Of a stretch of DNA of 64,000 nt, positions 25,101 through 36,500 are shown piece after piece. The translations under genes and the position numbers were made by a program. The DNA lies in assembly GCA_033439265.1 (NCBI GenBank), contig JAVTVX010000015.1, forward strand, positions 21,257,947-21,321,946, given 5' to 3'. Position 1 is the stretch's first letter, and every line of letters begins with the position of its first letter. This stretch comes from Dillenia suffruticosa. Its lineage: Eukaryota > Streptophyta > Magnoliopsida > Dilleniales > Dilleniaceae. The notes beneath the pieces were generated by a model that saw only the letters and a program-made list of their open reading frames with translations, searched no databases and was not told the origin of the DNA.

Positions 25101-25865
25101 CTTAAGTTTAATTTATGAGGTTCTTTGAACCAAAAGGTGATCTAGTTATTGGTTGGATAATTTTAATTACAGACTGTTGAAGATGAAAGCATGCGTCTGA
25201 ATCTGTCCTGAATTCTGCTTGTGGCTGAGATAAGGGAGGCAAATTCTGGTTGGGGTGTTGGAATTAATTTGAATATAGATTTTGATGTTGGATCAATGTT
25301 ATTTTTAGTCAAATGAAAATAACATTAGAATCCAATGATAATGATAATCCCATTAGTATTAGAACTTACTAATTTTTATGTTTGTGTTGGAAAAGTTATT
25401 AAAATTTTAATCTCTTAATCATTAATATGGAATAATATTTGTTTAGACTCATCTCCTATCTGTATTGTGTTCCTTCTTTAGATATTGTTGTGTTCCGTTT
25501 GCATATTCCCACTTGTATGTGTCATAAGGTTGACAGCCTTGCCTCACTTTGTGTTGGCTTTTTCAACGGATCTGAAGTGAAATTTCAGTTGTCTGCTGCA
25601 AGCTGACTGTTGTAATTGCTGCTGTTTTATTTTGGTTATTCAGGTTGAGCTGATAGATTCACTCCCCCAAATATATCCTAAAGTTGACGCATGGGTGGAG
25701 AATGTGCTACTGGAGGAAGGAAATGCTACAATACTCACACTATTTGTATGCCTGCTGACAGTTCTTTATCTTCGTGAGCGGCAACGACGGAATGCATTTG
25801 CTGCTGCTGGGGAGGTGGCTCTACCACAGCAGCCTGGCGATCTTGTTGCCCCACTGGCTAATTAG
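13128..25865 (+). CDS. HRD3A: HRD3A / EBS5 / SEL1L-like ERAD component, Sel1-repeat protein
   Basis: Partner of the HRD1 ubiquitin ligase in the ER membrane. The family recruits misfolded glycoproteins for retrotranslocation and degradation. Six exons, all joined in phase 0: 13128-13694, 17433-17924, 18796-19011, 23528-23851, 23992-24234, 25644-25865. They give 687 aa, close to the length of Arabidopsis HRD3A. Residues 1-28 form a signal peptide ending TLA. An acidic Ser-rich stretch follows (about 40-80), then many Sel1-type repeats ([16 protein letters not shown] near 148; [16 protein letters not shown] in exon 2; [15 protein letters not shown] in exon 3; [18 protein letters not shown] in exon 5). 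A C-terminal transmembrane helix lies at about 642-658, followed by a basic tail LRERQRR. All junctions are GT/AG and no break is seen. The start is the first ATG after the CT-rich leader and opens the signal peptide. Identification is very secure; paralog A versus B is not tested. Confidence 0.94.
13695..17432 (+). other. HRD3A intron 1 (3.7 kb)
   Basis: Opens GTAAGA and closes with a run of about 22 T then GCCTTTTTAG. It holds the minus-strand LINE relic at 15113-16560. In the rest (13695-15112 and 16561-17432) I see only AT-rich non-coding sequence. Confidence 0.85.
15113..16560 (-). mobile_element. 5'-truncated LINE with reverse transcriptase relic
   Basis: On the minus strand, fragments of a plant non-LTR reverse transcriptase run in order: [20 protein letters not shown] (near 16380), [20 protein letters not shown] (near 16100) with the catalytic box reading FADS instead of FADD (near 16015), and [18 protein letters not shown] (near 15910). 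The 3' end (15113-15430) shows two CACTAA(A/G)TsGGkyCGG-type modules and a GTTATTGTTGTTG tail. Frameshifts separate the pieces and the catalytic Asp is lost, so it is dead. The host intron is spliced across it, so it probably has little effect. Confidence 0.85.
17925..18795 (+). other. HRD3A intron 2 (871 bp)
   Basis: GTAAGG donor and TTTTCACCACAG acceptor. Nothing else is recognised inside. Confidence 0.85.
19012..23527 (+). other. HRD3A intron 3 (4.5 kb)
   Basis: Donor GTAACT and acceptor TTTGTTTCAG. It contains a GAAA microsatellite (about 19706-19729), the L1-type LINE relic at about 20960-21660, a G run near 22410 and a C-rich purine/pyrimidine switch near 23210-23235. A 60-codon frame at 22536-22718 has gene-like composition but no recognisable family, so it is not called. 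Confidence 0.8.
20960..21660 (+). mobile_element. L1-type LINE reverse transcriptase relic
   Basis: Plus-strand translation in pieces resembles the C-terminal half of plant L1 ORF2. [15 protein letters not shown] at 21042-21086 corresponds to the HLLFADDTLIF catalytic block, with the Ala-Asp-Asp lost. [13 protein letters not shown] at 21281-21319 corresponds to the conserved LSKGGRLTLIKSTL block. Frames change between them and no tail or target duplication is visible. It is an old fragment whose outer limits are uncertain. Confidence 0.6.
23852..23991 (+). other. HRD3A intron 4 (140 bp)
   Basis: Short intron with GTACGT donor and TTATTTGCAG acceptor, between two Sel1-repeat exons. Confidence 0.85.
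24235..25643 (+). other. HRD3A intron 5 (1.4 kb)
   Basis: GTAAGC donor and GTTATTCAG acceptor. Its first third is filled by the Stowaway-type MITE at 24339-24783. The remainder shows nothing recognisable. Confidence 0.85.
24339..24783. mobile_element. Stowaway-type (Tc1/mariner) MITE in HRD3A intron 5
   Basis: 445 bp bounded by TA on both sides (24337-24338 and 24784-24785). The left end reads CTCCCCTGGTCCTATTTTAT. The right end, reverse-complemented, reads CTCCCTTCCTACCATTTTGT. The next bases (TTGTCCC / TTGTCCT) keep the inverted match. CTCCCTyC termini plus a TA duplication are typical of plant Stowaway elements. No coding capacity. Confidence 0.82.
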
Positions 25866-26853
25866 TTGTGGTGCTCCTTGTCTCATAAAAATAGAGATCC
25901 CCGATGCATTGTCCACACATGGAGGGCAGAGTTCATATCTGTGAAGTCACTATGTTATAGGTTACTTCATCTCCTTATTCCAAAGGCTGTTTTGGGTTGG
26001 GGATCCAATGTACAATATACAGGGTTTGCGGAGAGGCCTTTTCTTTTCCTTTTTTTTTTTCAATGGGAAATATGTAATTATGATAGATTTATTTTTGACA
26101 GGAAAATACAGCAGATCATCCTGTAGTTTCCTTGGAATCAAGTTGGTCCAGCGGGTCATTGCTCTACCCAAGTGTGCTGTTGGGCGAAAATGTTACTTGG
26201 AGTCACTTTGACAATTTATTGACACTCCTATCAAATACAATTTCGCTTCCTGGGTTATTTTTAAAAAATCCAACAATTTGATTGAAAACAAGCTCCTAAA
26301 TCGTATTTAAATCACGAGGGCTCTGTAGATGACCCTCGCTACTTTGATGAAATTCATGAAAAATTGTCTACATGTGCAGCTTCATCAATCACTTGGATCA
26401 AAAACAATGATCTATGCAAACTACGAAGAAGGCATGTATTTGTTGGGCCTGCTCTTATTAATCTATATGATAATTGTAGGGATATGAGAATTTTTTTTTA
26501 TGCAATGTAGGAATGGTGAAGCTTAGAAGAGGAGATGGAATCAACCCTTGGTCATGTGTGATTGTGGAGGGAGGAAGGTCCTCCCAAGTTGCTAACTTGT
26601 CACATTACCCTAAGTTGCTAACTTCCATCAATGTGTTGACGGGAGAATCTTATATGTTACTAACATATAAACTAAAACATTGTTACAAAATGGCGTTAAG
26701 AACCATATTTGTTACCATTCACATGGTTCGAAACCTCAGAAAGTAATTTGCTCGATTTAAAGTTTAGAGATTAGTGCAATGTTGGGTGCTTTTTCATCTA
26801 ATCCCTCCGTGGCACATTTAGCCAAGTCAAGAGAACCTTAAACAGAAATACTA
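25866..26853. other. HRD3A 3' flank and tail-to-tail intergenic DNA
   Basis: Begins with the probable HRD3A 3' untranslated region; no clear cleavage site could be fixed. No gene is supported. Confidence 0.6.
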
Positions 26854-27259
26854 GTATAAATTTTCGTATATCACAGATGTGCCTGTCACTGTAAAAACTG
26901 CGGCAGTATGCAGTTAAAATCTCTAATCTTCACACATCTAATCAGAAACACAAACTCTACCAGCCTTGATATTTACACAAACATTGGTAATCTGCCAAAG
27001 TAAAGGCTGATCGAATACACAGGCTGCACACCATGGAAGTAACTCGGAAATATTCGGTATGAATTTTCATATATAACAAATGTGCCATGCCAAGACTGCC
27101 GTAAGCCTGTCAATGTAACAACTGCGGCCGTATGAAGTTAAAATCTCTATTTTTCCTACATCTAACCAGAAACAAGAACTCTACCAGCCCTGATATTTAC
27201 ACAAACATCAGTAATCTGCCAAAGTTAAAGCTGATCATATACACAGGCTGCACATCATG
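26854..27259. repeat. About 200-bp tandem duplication beyond the POT1 3' end
   Basis: Copy 1 (26854-27035) and copy 2 (27057-27259) share GTAT(A/G)AATTTTC, AGTTAAAATCTCT, CTACCAGCC(T/C)TGATATTTACACA and CACAGGCTGCACA in the same order. Some indels and substitutions separate them, so it is old. They may belong to the POT1 3' untranslated region. Confidence 0.85.
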
Positions 27260-27295
27260 AACTATTAAAGCTATGTCATTAAACCACACCCGATG

Positions 27296-27458
27296 GTCTA
27301 GTGCCAAAGATTTAAATATTTGCTGCATCCCCAAACATCAGTTTCGACAAAAATCCAGATTTTACTGCAACATTGTTGCCATGGTTGTGGTGCATCTCCT
27401 GTTTCTTTGCCATCTTCACCCTTAATTACTTCAAGCAAGCGAACTGGTCATTTTCCAG
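27296..27458 (-). pseudogene. Decayed duplicate of the POT1 terminal exon
   Basis: Just downstream of the POT1 stop is a second, diverged copy of most of exon 10. On the minus strand it reads LLEVIKGEDGKETGDAP, then PWQQCC, then VWGCSKYLNLW and a stop. Exon 10 has [23 protein letters not shown] and [11 protein letters not shown]. Nucleotide blocks such as TTTCTTTGCCATCTTCACC (+) are shared. The homologous frame stays open across about 46 codons, with two codons missing. It lacks the start of exon 10 and an obvious in-phase acceptor. It is probably a relic, but use as an alternative last exon is not excluded. Confidence 0.75.
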
Positions 27459-27518
27459 AGAAACCAATTAAAGTTGTTGCTAAGGCAACACACCGTACAG
27501 AAGCTATTTATCATCAAA

Positions 27519-30500
27519 CTACTCATCCAGCAGCCTTGTGCCAAAGATACGATACTTCCTGCTTCCCCAACGATCTGATTTAGTTTGGTAATAAGATTTT
27601 ATGCAACATTGAATCCATGGTGGATTTCTGGGAGCACCCACTATTTCTTTGCCATCTTCACCTTTGGTTATTCCAAGCAACTTGTTTATTTTTCTCCTCA
27701 TCACATCAATGGTTGGATAACCCCCAAAAAACTTCTTCTATCATGGTTGAAAAAGAATTCTATCAATAGCATCCTAAATGTATCAGAGTGATAATATGAC
27801 CTTAGATCACAACGAGATATTACCCCATCTTCTGCATACACAAATGCATGAATTCTTGCGGTGGGGTCCTCCAGGGTTAGCCTAATCCTGTATATCCCCC
27901 GAGGAGAAAGGAAGTCCTCAGCTTGCCATGGACATGCAGCAACAACACGAACTATGCACTTGAATTTGCATGTCACCTACATAGTTTTAAAGCATACCAG
28001 GCAGAAGTCAAATGTAATGGAAGAATATGCTATTACAAAGGAACTACTGTTCAGGCCTGTATTTTTCAAGAGAGTCCAACAAGCATACTCAGCTTATATC
28101 TTCGTCCACAGGGGTATCATTGTATCCTCAAAGAGTTAACTTATTAAAATGTATTCATCAATTGCATTAAATAAGTTTACTTAAAGTCCAATGTTTAATT
28201 ATCTATCCAAGTATAAAGTAAAGCAAGGTGCCCCTTGTGCTGTTAGATGCTGATACAAAAGACTCATATGCAACTCATAGTGATCACTTAAAACATTAAA
28301 CTTCAATTTCTACAAGAAACATGTATGCACAGTGTGTTACTTAAGAATAGAAAACCATAATGACCTTAGGTATGCCGTATCCAAAGAGAGATTTTAGTCC
28401 AACTAAAGTTGAGCTTCTAGTCTCTTTTTGCAGTTCTCGCATTAGCACATGCCACTAAGTACCCTCTATTATTTCTTTGGTATGAACTTATATCCATTTT
28501 CATACACTTTCTTTATTCTAGTCAAGAAGCTGCAATTCTTTTGGATGATTAATTGATTTTATAGTCACCTTGATAAAGTTGACAGGCTTTTTAACATTTG
28601 CTAGCCTATGCATTGATGAAGTATATCTGAGTTTGGTTCTATCACTAATGATTTTAACTTTTTCTCTTATTATAGAGGACACATATCATACTTACGTTGT
28701 GTTAGCCCATCATTCTTTTCAATTTAATTTTAAAACTAACAGAAGTTAAAAGGTCAGAATCTAAAATAATAGTGTAATGCATGAAAGCTAAACAAATAAT
28801 TTAATATTTCATATAGTTAGTACTTTCTTTTAATGGAACAAAGCTTTCGTAACTATGAAAATGCCGCTGTCCCTGACAGTGGTGTTATCACAGCTTCATT
28901 TTTTTCCTCCCCTCAATTTCTCCCTCCTTTTCCCCTTTCCAGCAACACAACCCAGAAACTTGGGACTGAACTTAGGAGAAAAACAAAGGGAAGATCAAAT
29001 CAGACTCAGAAACAAGAGAAAGTCAAAGAATGAAGCAATAAGATCCTGGATAGAGAGCAACTTTTCAAGAGATCTCTTCCCCTCCCCCCCAGCAGCACAG
29101 CCCAGAAACCTTGGATCAAAGTGTTGAAATATGGAGTGCAGAAGCTTTGGTGGTTGAGTTAGGGTTTTTGTGTTTGAGCAATGGACAGATTCTGAGAACA
29201 ATTCTGGACAGATTATGGGCCAACTTTGAGGGCTTGTTTTTAGCTCATTTTGGCCCCTTTTTTCTTCTTTTCTCGGACTTTTGATACACATTTGCTATCT
29301 AAGGTTTTGGCGGATTAGGGCAATATACTCGGGAGGCATCCATTCGCATGCCTCCTTGAATGCTTCATCGTCACTTTCAACAAAAAGTGATGGAAAAAAA
29401 AAGGAAGAGAAGATCAAATCAGATTCAGAAACAAGAAGAATGAAGAAGCAAGAAACTGGCTAGAGAGCAACTCCTTAAGAAACCTTCTCTCTTCTTCTTT
29501 CTCCTCTTTCTCTCTTCTTCTCCATCACTTCTACAGAAAGCTTCTCCCTTTCCGCAAGTTCCAATCTCCCTCTCTGTACTCTCAGCTTCCTCTTCTTCCA
29601 CCAATCTGATTTGCATTATCTCACTTCTTCTCACTTTCCTAGCAAGTTCTCTCAGCTGCCTCCTTTTCTGCTTCTTCACTGCTTTCCTCTGCTCCTCCCT
29701 GCTCATCAAATCATATTTTTGTATCAATCACTTCGATGATTCCAGTATGTTGTTTCTCTTCTCCTCCTCCTTCAACAATTAATTGTGTCATCTGAATTGG
29801 TTGATTTTGGAGTTTGAAATTAATCGGTAATTCTGTCAGTTAATTTTGGGGTTAATTTTGTCACCTTATCCTCATCCTAATCTTTAGGAGAAGAACCCAA
29901 AATTGACTGGTAATTCTGTTAGATTTTGGCCAAATTTGATCAACAATTCTATCATCTAAATCCTGATTTCAATTAACAAACACGGTCGATTGATTTAGGG
30001 TTTGGGTTAAATCTACCAGCTGAATCCTCACAATTAATCGATTGTCATCTGAATTAGCTTGTGTAGCCATAATTAGGATTGAGGAGAGAGAGAGGCTTTG
30101 CAAAGTGATGGAGAAGAAGAGAAGGAAAGAGGAAGAAGAGCAAAGGAGATCTCTTGAAGAGTTGCTCTCTAGCCAGCCTCAAAGCTTTTGGGTTGTGCTG
30201 CTGGAGGGGGAAAAAGAGGGAGGGTGCATGACAGGGAGAAAAAAAAAATGAAATGATTGAAGATTGCCTTACCTAACAACAGTTTTAAATCATTATCCTG
30301 GATTATTGTTTTAAAATCATTAGAACATAGCGGTTTTAAGTAATGGTTGCAACGCGCGCGAGGGTGGGGGGAAGCTCCTTTAGGGTGGCACTAACATGGT
30401 CAGTTGAACCCCCTTCACTAATAGCTTGAGAGCAACCTCAAAATGATGATTTTACCCAAAAATAGGAATTTTTGTCCCAAAATTAGGATTTTGCATGAAG

Positions 30501-33500
30501 CAATGATGACAGCCAAATTGAACCAGGACAAAATTAAAACTGGTATCCAAGTAGAAACTAAAAAAAGAAAAAGAATTAACAGTCACAACTCAAACATAGG
30601 GTGGAGGTGGCATCATTATAAGTTTTTATAAAAATAAAAAGGCGCCTGCATTTGCTAATTAGAAAGAAGCCAACATATTTCTAAAAAAGATGACAAAGTG
30701 GGATAATAGGGAATATACATAAAGAGACTTGGTGTAGGTATCAGGAAGGGTTCTGAATTCACTTTATATGCCTTTAGGACCCTAAAGCTAAGCTCAAGTA
30801 TCCTGCGTCTTTTGCCTCTCATCAAAGGTTGGCCTGACTTAATGTAATTCTCCCACATTCCATGCTTACATATTTACCCTTTTTTTAGGGGTGGGGGGGG
30901 GGGAACTTGGCCTGGAATTAATATTCCTCAATATTCTAGGGTTTTCTAAGAACCTCTTATTTTTCCTTGGTGATTTGATCCATTGGATTCTGTTCTTTCT
31001 AAAATAAATGATATGTCAAATTTAATACATGTAATTCACTATTTAGATAGAATTTCAGTTAGAAAAATCATGTACACTTTTAACAGTTATGGACAATAGC
31101 ACAAATATGCTCATACATTTAGATCTTGATAAAATTGTTTCATTTAAGATACCTGGTTGAGATATTTCATGCTAGCAAGACTAGGTCTAGACTAGCAAAC
31201 AAATTGTGATCATCTTTGAACCCAAGCTTTCACGTGTAAATACATATGTCCAGGGCCTAAGCTAAAACAACAAAATCAGAAATGTCTGTTTCCAAATTCT
31301 TCAAAGGAGGTGAACAGATATATCTTGTTCAGTAGGATCAGAGGACCATTTTAAGAGTTTTTCTATTAGTTATCTTAGCCTCATGGCTGTCAGCAAACTT
31401 GCATCTAACAGGCCTATGAGCTAGTTTTGGTCCCATACAAAGTCGGTCCCAGCTTAAGAAAGGCTCCGAGTCACACAGACATAAGGCCCACCCTTGAACT
31501 TGCTATATACACGCAACGAAATATTTTCAGGGTAAGCTGAAAACTCTTGTTTTCAACTTAACAATTAAAGATTTAATAGGACCAACCTCCTTTTCTAGGA
31601 CATTTAGTGTTTTCTAGCACCTTGCAAGTTTTTTTGGTTAAAGAGACCTTAGGAGTCAGATTGTCCTGGCAATCAAATAATTAAACCTCAAAAAAGCAAG
31701 GTTGGTGACTTATACCCTTCCTTTGAGTTCTAAATTTCTGAAACATCCCAAGTGATCCCTCTTGGTCTTAGCGTTCACTTAAGGTATTCAAGGTAACTCA
31801 TTTACCCTCGAAGGATATAGAATTACCCTTTTGTGTAAAAATATAAAGTATGATTACCAGAACCATACAAGTATCTTGTTTTATTGAGATTTAACCCTCA
31901 AATTCTATATTTTTCCCAACAATATCAACAAGCATTAATTTACTAAAGCATGAGAAGCGTATATCTGACCAAAGATCAACATCAGCCTCAGTATAGACAG
32001 AATAGATGCACATTGAACAAAAATGAAAAAACAAAGTGCCCAGTTAAACAAAGTGCCCAGTTAAACAAACCAATAACATAGGACAATTTTCTCGAGCAAG
32101 AGCGCAAACTCTAATTTCGACCCCATAGCAATTATTTTAATTATTTTCGATAGCCAAAAAAAAAAAAAAAATTGTATAAGAGAAGAATGTACATAACTCC
32201 AACGATAAGAAATCCTCGGAAGAGAACCACAAAGTCTTGAACTAATGGGAAATAACTCGTAGATGTCTTTTCAACTCTTTAAAACCACAATCTTTATAAA
32301 TCCTGAGTCCACACAGAAATATAAATATTATCCCAAAGAAGAGAAGAGACAATAAATTGATTTCTAAAAATTCTGGTTTTGTATCCCTCGAAAGATAAAC
32401 GAGCATCTTTTTTGCTTCCAAAGTCTCTGAACTTTGTAAGGAATAAATCAGGGACCTAGGACAAAGTCAATCATTGTAGGCAGTCCCACAACTCCCAAGA
32501 TTAATCTAATTACACATTAGGATAAAAGCTCTAGAATGGGGTGGGAAAACAAAATGCCAGAAACCAGTGGAATTGGTCCGAACCACATAGTTATGGGCAT
32601 TCTCTAGTTAGCCTCCAGTCCAAGGATTAACAAAAACTGAAGTTTTGGCCAGCTCAAGGTTTTATGTATTCTCTGCCTAGAGATTCCTAATGTTGATTTT
32701 GCTCAGTATATTCCACCTGAAGTAGTCATTCAGGGGATCTAACAATTTCCAAGTAGGTCCTTGAGTTTGAAGAAGACGCAGAAACGAGCAGAAACAAGAA
32801 GCAGAAACAGAGTCATGAAAGAAGAAGAAAAGGGGGGCAAAAGAAAAAAGGAAGGAAACTAATTAGAAGAAGACAAATAAAAAAGAAAGAAAATACCAGA
32901 CCAAGAAACAGGACAGGATAAGAAGGGTAAGAAAAAGTACTTGACTGAGACATAGTAGGATCAGAACTTCACTGAAATCAATTGCAAAAATCAGATCTCG
33001 TTCTTCTCTTTTTCTGTTGTCATGTCTTGGAAGACTCTCAATTGTATTGGAAGAAATAAAGAACCAATACCCCCTCTATAGCCAATAAACAGCATGTTCT
33101 GAAACTTTTCAGTGAGAAACTCACCTGGGTGCCTAGGCGAGTAGACAAGATCCTTACTAATGGCACCTCGACTGAGACACTTCCAGGCACTAAGGTAGCA
33201 CCTTGCCTGACCTATGTGCCCAGGCGAGCCATGCAAGCACCTTTATCAACACTACTTATATGTGTTAACCAAAAATTCTAGAATATATGACTGACAAACT
33301 AATTTTGGAACCTTAACAAGAGAAACATAAGAAATACATGATACCTGTGAACACGTCAGAATGTCCATTAATGTAAGGAACCCTGCACTCCCATTATCTG
33401 TCACTGGAGAGAGAGAGAAAGAGAAACCAAGTTAGATGTTTGATCCAGTGCACTAAAAAACGAGAAATTTTTATCATAATAACTGAATCATGAAACACTT

Positions 33501-36500
33501 AAAAGAAGAAGGAGGAGGAGGAGGAGAAGAACAGGACAATCAGTATAATACCAGTTATCTGAGAAGGCCAAGGAAAGCTTGCTGTTGGCATCCGGTCCCA
33601 CTTATTTGTTAACCTCTCACCAAAGAGCCTAGCCAATAAAATTAGTGCACCAAATAAACATAATATGAACTAGCAATAATACAATTCGGAACTATCATTT
33701 TTTACTCTTGTAATAACAACCTTCGCCGATGTACAACGACCTGAGCTTCGTCAGGCACAAAACGGAGTCTGCTGGAGGGCACTAACACACCACGCCATAA
33801 TCCAAAATGCACTTCACATTTAATGTTAAGGAATCTCACCCATCTGCCAGTAACTAGTAAATGCAGGCCAAACTTCTCATTTCCTTGATCAATATCAACT
33901 GGTAAAATTGTTCCAATAGGAGGAAATGTGCAGAGTGTGTCCCTATTTAGGAGTGAGGGATTCAGTCCCAGAGGAAGTGGATCTTGCTTTTCATCTTCTA
34001 GCCTGCCGCACAGAAATACCAGTAACACGATTTACATTGAGGAATACTGGATAGTTAATGTCAGACAAGTCAACAATGTAACATAGGATGAAAGAGAAAA
34101 AGAAAAATCAACCCATGACAACACAGGTGATGATGCTCAAAATTATACCCCTCTTTTCAATTTGAGCTCACGCAAGGTGTATCCTGTTATCTCAAAATAT
34201 CATAAATTTAGGATCAAGAGCCTTGCCATCATGATACCATATGACAAGGATTTTTCTTTTCTTTTTTTTTTTTTTTATTTTTTTTTCCTGTTGAAAAGCA
34301 TGAGTTTACAAGCTACTAAAATGATCACACACAGCATTCCAACATGATGTAATTTGTAAGCACAGAAATTTGGAAGAAAGGTGAAAGGAATTGCACCTTC
34401 TCACAGAGAGCAGAGAAAATAGAAAGCAAGACATGTTAACCTAATTACAGAATTTGATAAGTCATGCTATTACTCGGTTTAATGCTTATTTAGGACGATG
34501 ACCGGAAAAGATAAATTGATATAGACGACAAAGGTTTAGTGAGTAGAAATGAGAGAGTATATACTTATCAATAAATGACATAAACATCACCTTTTTTGAA
34601 TTCCAACTGGTGGAGCATCGGTTCCATCCCAGATGAAGATTGTCCACTTGCCTTCAGCAGCCTCACATGTATGGAGAATCTTAACAAGATCAATTCTTAG
34701 AATTAGATAAGTCACAAATAAGATTCCTATTTACAAATCAATAAACTATAAAGCCAATTAGTAGCTCTATATGATGGCAGGAAAAAGTCATATTGACAAA
34801 TAGTGAGCTAATTTTCAATATAGAACCAGCAATAATATCAGAATACCTTGCAAACCAAATCAGCAAATTCACCTTCCTTAATCTCTCTCAATGACAAGAA
34901 CTCGTTCAGCCCTGGCAAGCATGCATCCCTTGCAAGTTAGTGCTGTGATAAAGAAGCAGAAGTAACACAGTTTATGAAAGAATTAGCCTCGTACAATGAG
35001 CAGCATTTACTAAGACAACTGCTAACAATCACTACTACTAGGATTCCAGGTGAATTTTGATGCTCGAAAAATTTATAAAAAAAAATAAATAAATAAACTG
35101 GAATTTATGAGAATGGTTAACTAGCTCACCACCAAAGGAATCCACCTAAGGATACAGGGCTAGACTACTAATTTGCATGAGGAATCCACCCAATGTTAAG
35201 AAGTATAAGAGAATGTTCTCTTGGAATGAAATCAAATATTACCGTTAACTCACTTTGCCCTTTCAATGGTTACAAGAGGGTTTTATATTATAGAGTCAAA
35301 GACTGATCATGTTCCTACGTTATTAACTCCTAATACAAAGAAGAGAGAGAAAACACAAGACTCATTGGAAACAACAAATGGATAATGGTAATCTAATTAT
35401 TATTGCCTTTAAGACATGACTCATTGGAAACTACATCCATAAGCCCTTGAAGAGTCTTATTTGGACCCATTCAAATGCTTAGATGACTATCCAACTACAG
35501 CTGAGAATGCATTAAGTGCCACACAATGATTTTGTATCAGTCTCCCCCGGTTGAGAGCAAACTTGTCCTCAGGTTGGGTTCATCATCATCAATGTAAGGA
35601 GAAAGATTAGTGATATTGAATGTGGAAGATACTCCATAATCTTTGGGGAGCTTGACTTTGTAAGCATTTTCTCCAATCCTATTTAAAACCCAAAAAGGAC
35701 TGCCAGCTCTGGGCTTTAGTTTCCCAAAATGTCCAAGAGGAAACCTCTCTTTTCTAAGATGGATCCATATAAGATCACCTTCTTTGAATGCAGCCGCCTT
35801 CCAAAATTTGTCCGCTTGTTTCTTATGCTTCTCATTTTACTTGTTAATTTTCTCACGAACTTGTTCATGAAGTTTCTTAATGTACATTGTCCTTTCTCCA
35901 GCGTCTCCACTATAGGAATGAGTGATTGGAAGTGGAGCCAAGTCCAATGGACTAATAGGATTGATCCCATATACCACTTCAAAAGGACTTCGGCCAGTAG
36001 TTTGACTTTGAGAGCGACTGTAAGTGAACTCAGCCTGAGCTAATTGGAGATCCAATTGCCGAATGTTTCCTTTGATTAGGCTCCTCAAAAGATTTCCCAA
36101 GCTTCAGTTGACAACTTATGTTTGTATGTTGGCTTGAGGATGATGGGAAGAACTAAATTGAAGATTAGTGCCGAGTTTTTTCCATAGAGTGCGCCAAAAG
36201 TGGCTCATAAATTTTGGATCACTATTTGAAGTAATGCTTTTAAGGATTCCATGAAGTTTGACAATTTCTTAGAAGTATAAGTCTGCCAGATGAATTGCAT
36301 CCAAGGTCTTGTTACAAGGAACAAAACACGCCATTTTCAAGAATCGATCAACTATGACCATGATTGAATCTTTGTTTCGTTGAGTTTTGGGAAGGCCCAC
36401 TACAAAGTTGACACTAATATCTTCCCAAGGCACATTAGGAATTGGCAAACGGGTGTATGGTCCACTATTGATTATGTGATTTTGCCAAACAACAATTTCG

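Larger units (their letters stand above)
27977..33344 (-). other. POT1 intron 8 (5.4 kb)
   Basis: Donor after TGTTCACAG (33345) and acceptor ACTATGTAG (27977). It holds the inverted-repeat element at about 28893-30257, a G run near 30890, a LINE 3' end at about 32150-32520 and a two-copy 17-bp microduplication near 32033-32066. No host exon was found between, and POT1 residues run straight across. Confidence 0.8.

Noticed and set aside
27861-28147. Plus-strand frames of 74-92 codons over POT1 exon 9
   Set aside because: Antisense shadow of a conserved exon running into intron sequence; no independent family likeness.
32991-33236. 81-codon minus-strand frame just downstream of POT1 exon 8
   Set aside because: It contains GGTGCCTAGGCGAG-type repeat words and no POT1 similarity; exon 8 joins exon 9 directly in phase.
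34912-34942. Alternative exon 4 acceptor at TTTATCACAG
   Set aside because: Using it places a stop codon in the POT1 frame; the TTGCCAG acceptor at 34912 keeps phase and gives the expected [17 protein letters not shown] sequence.
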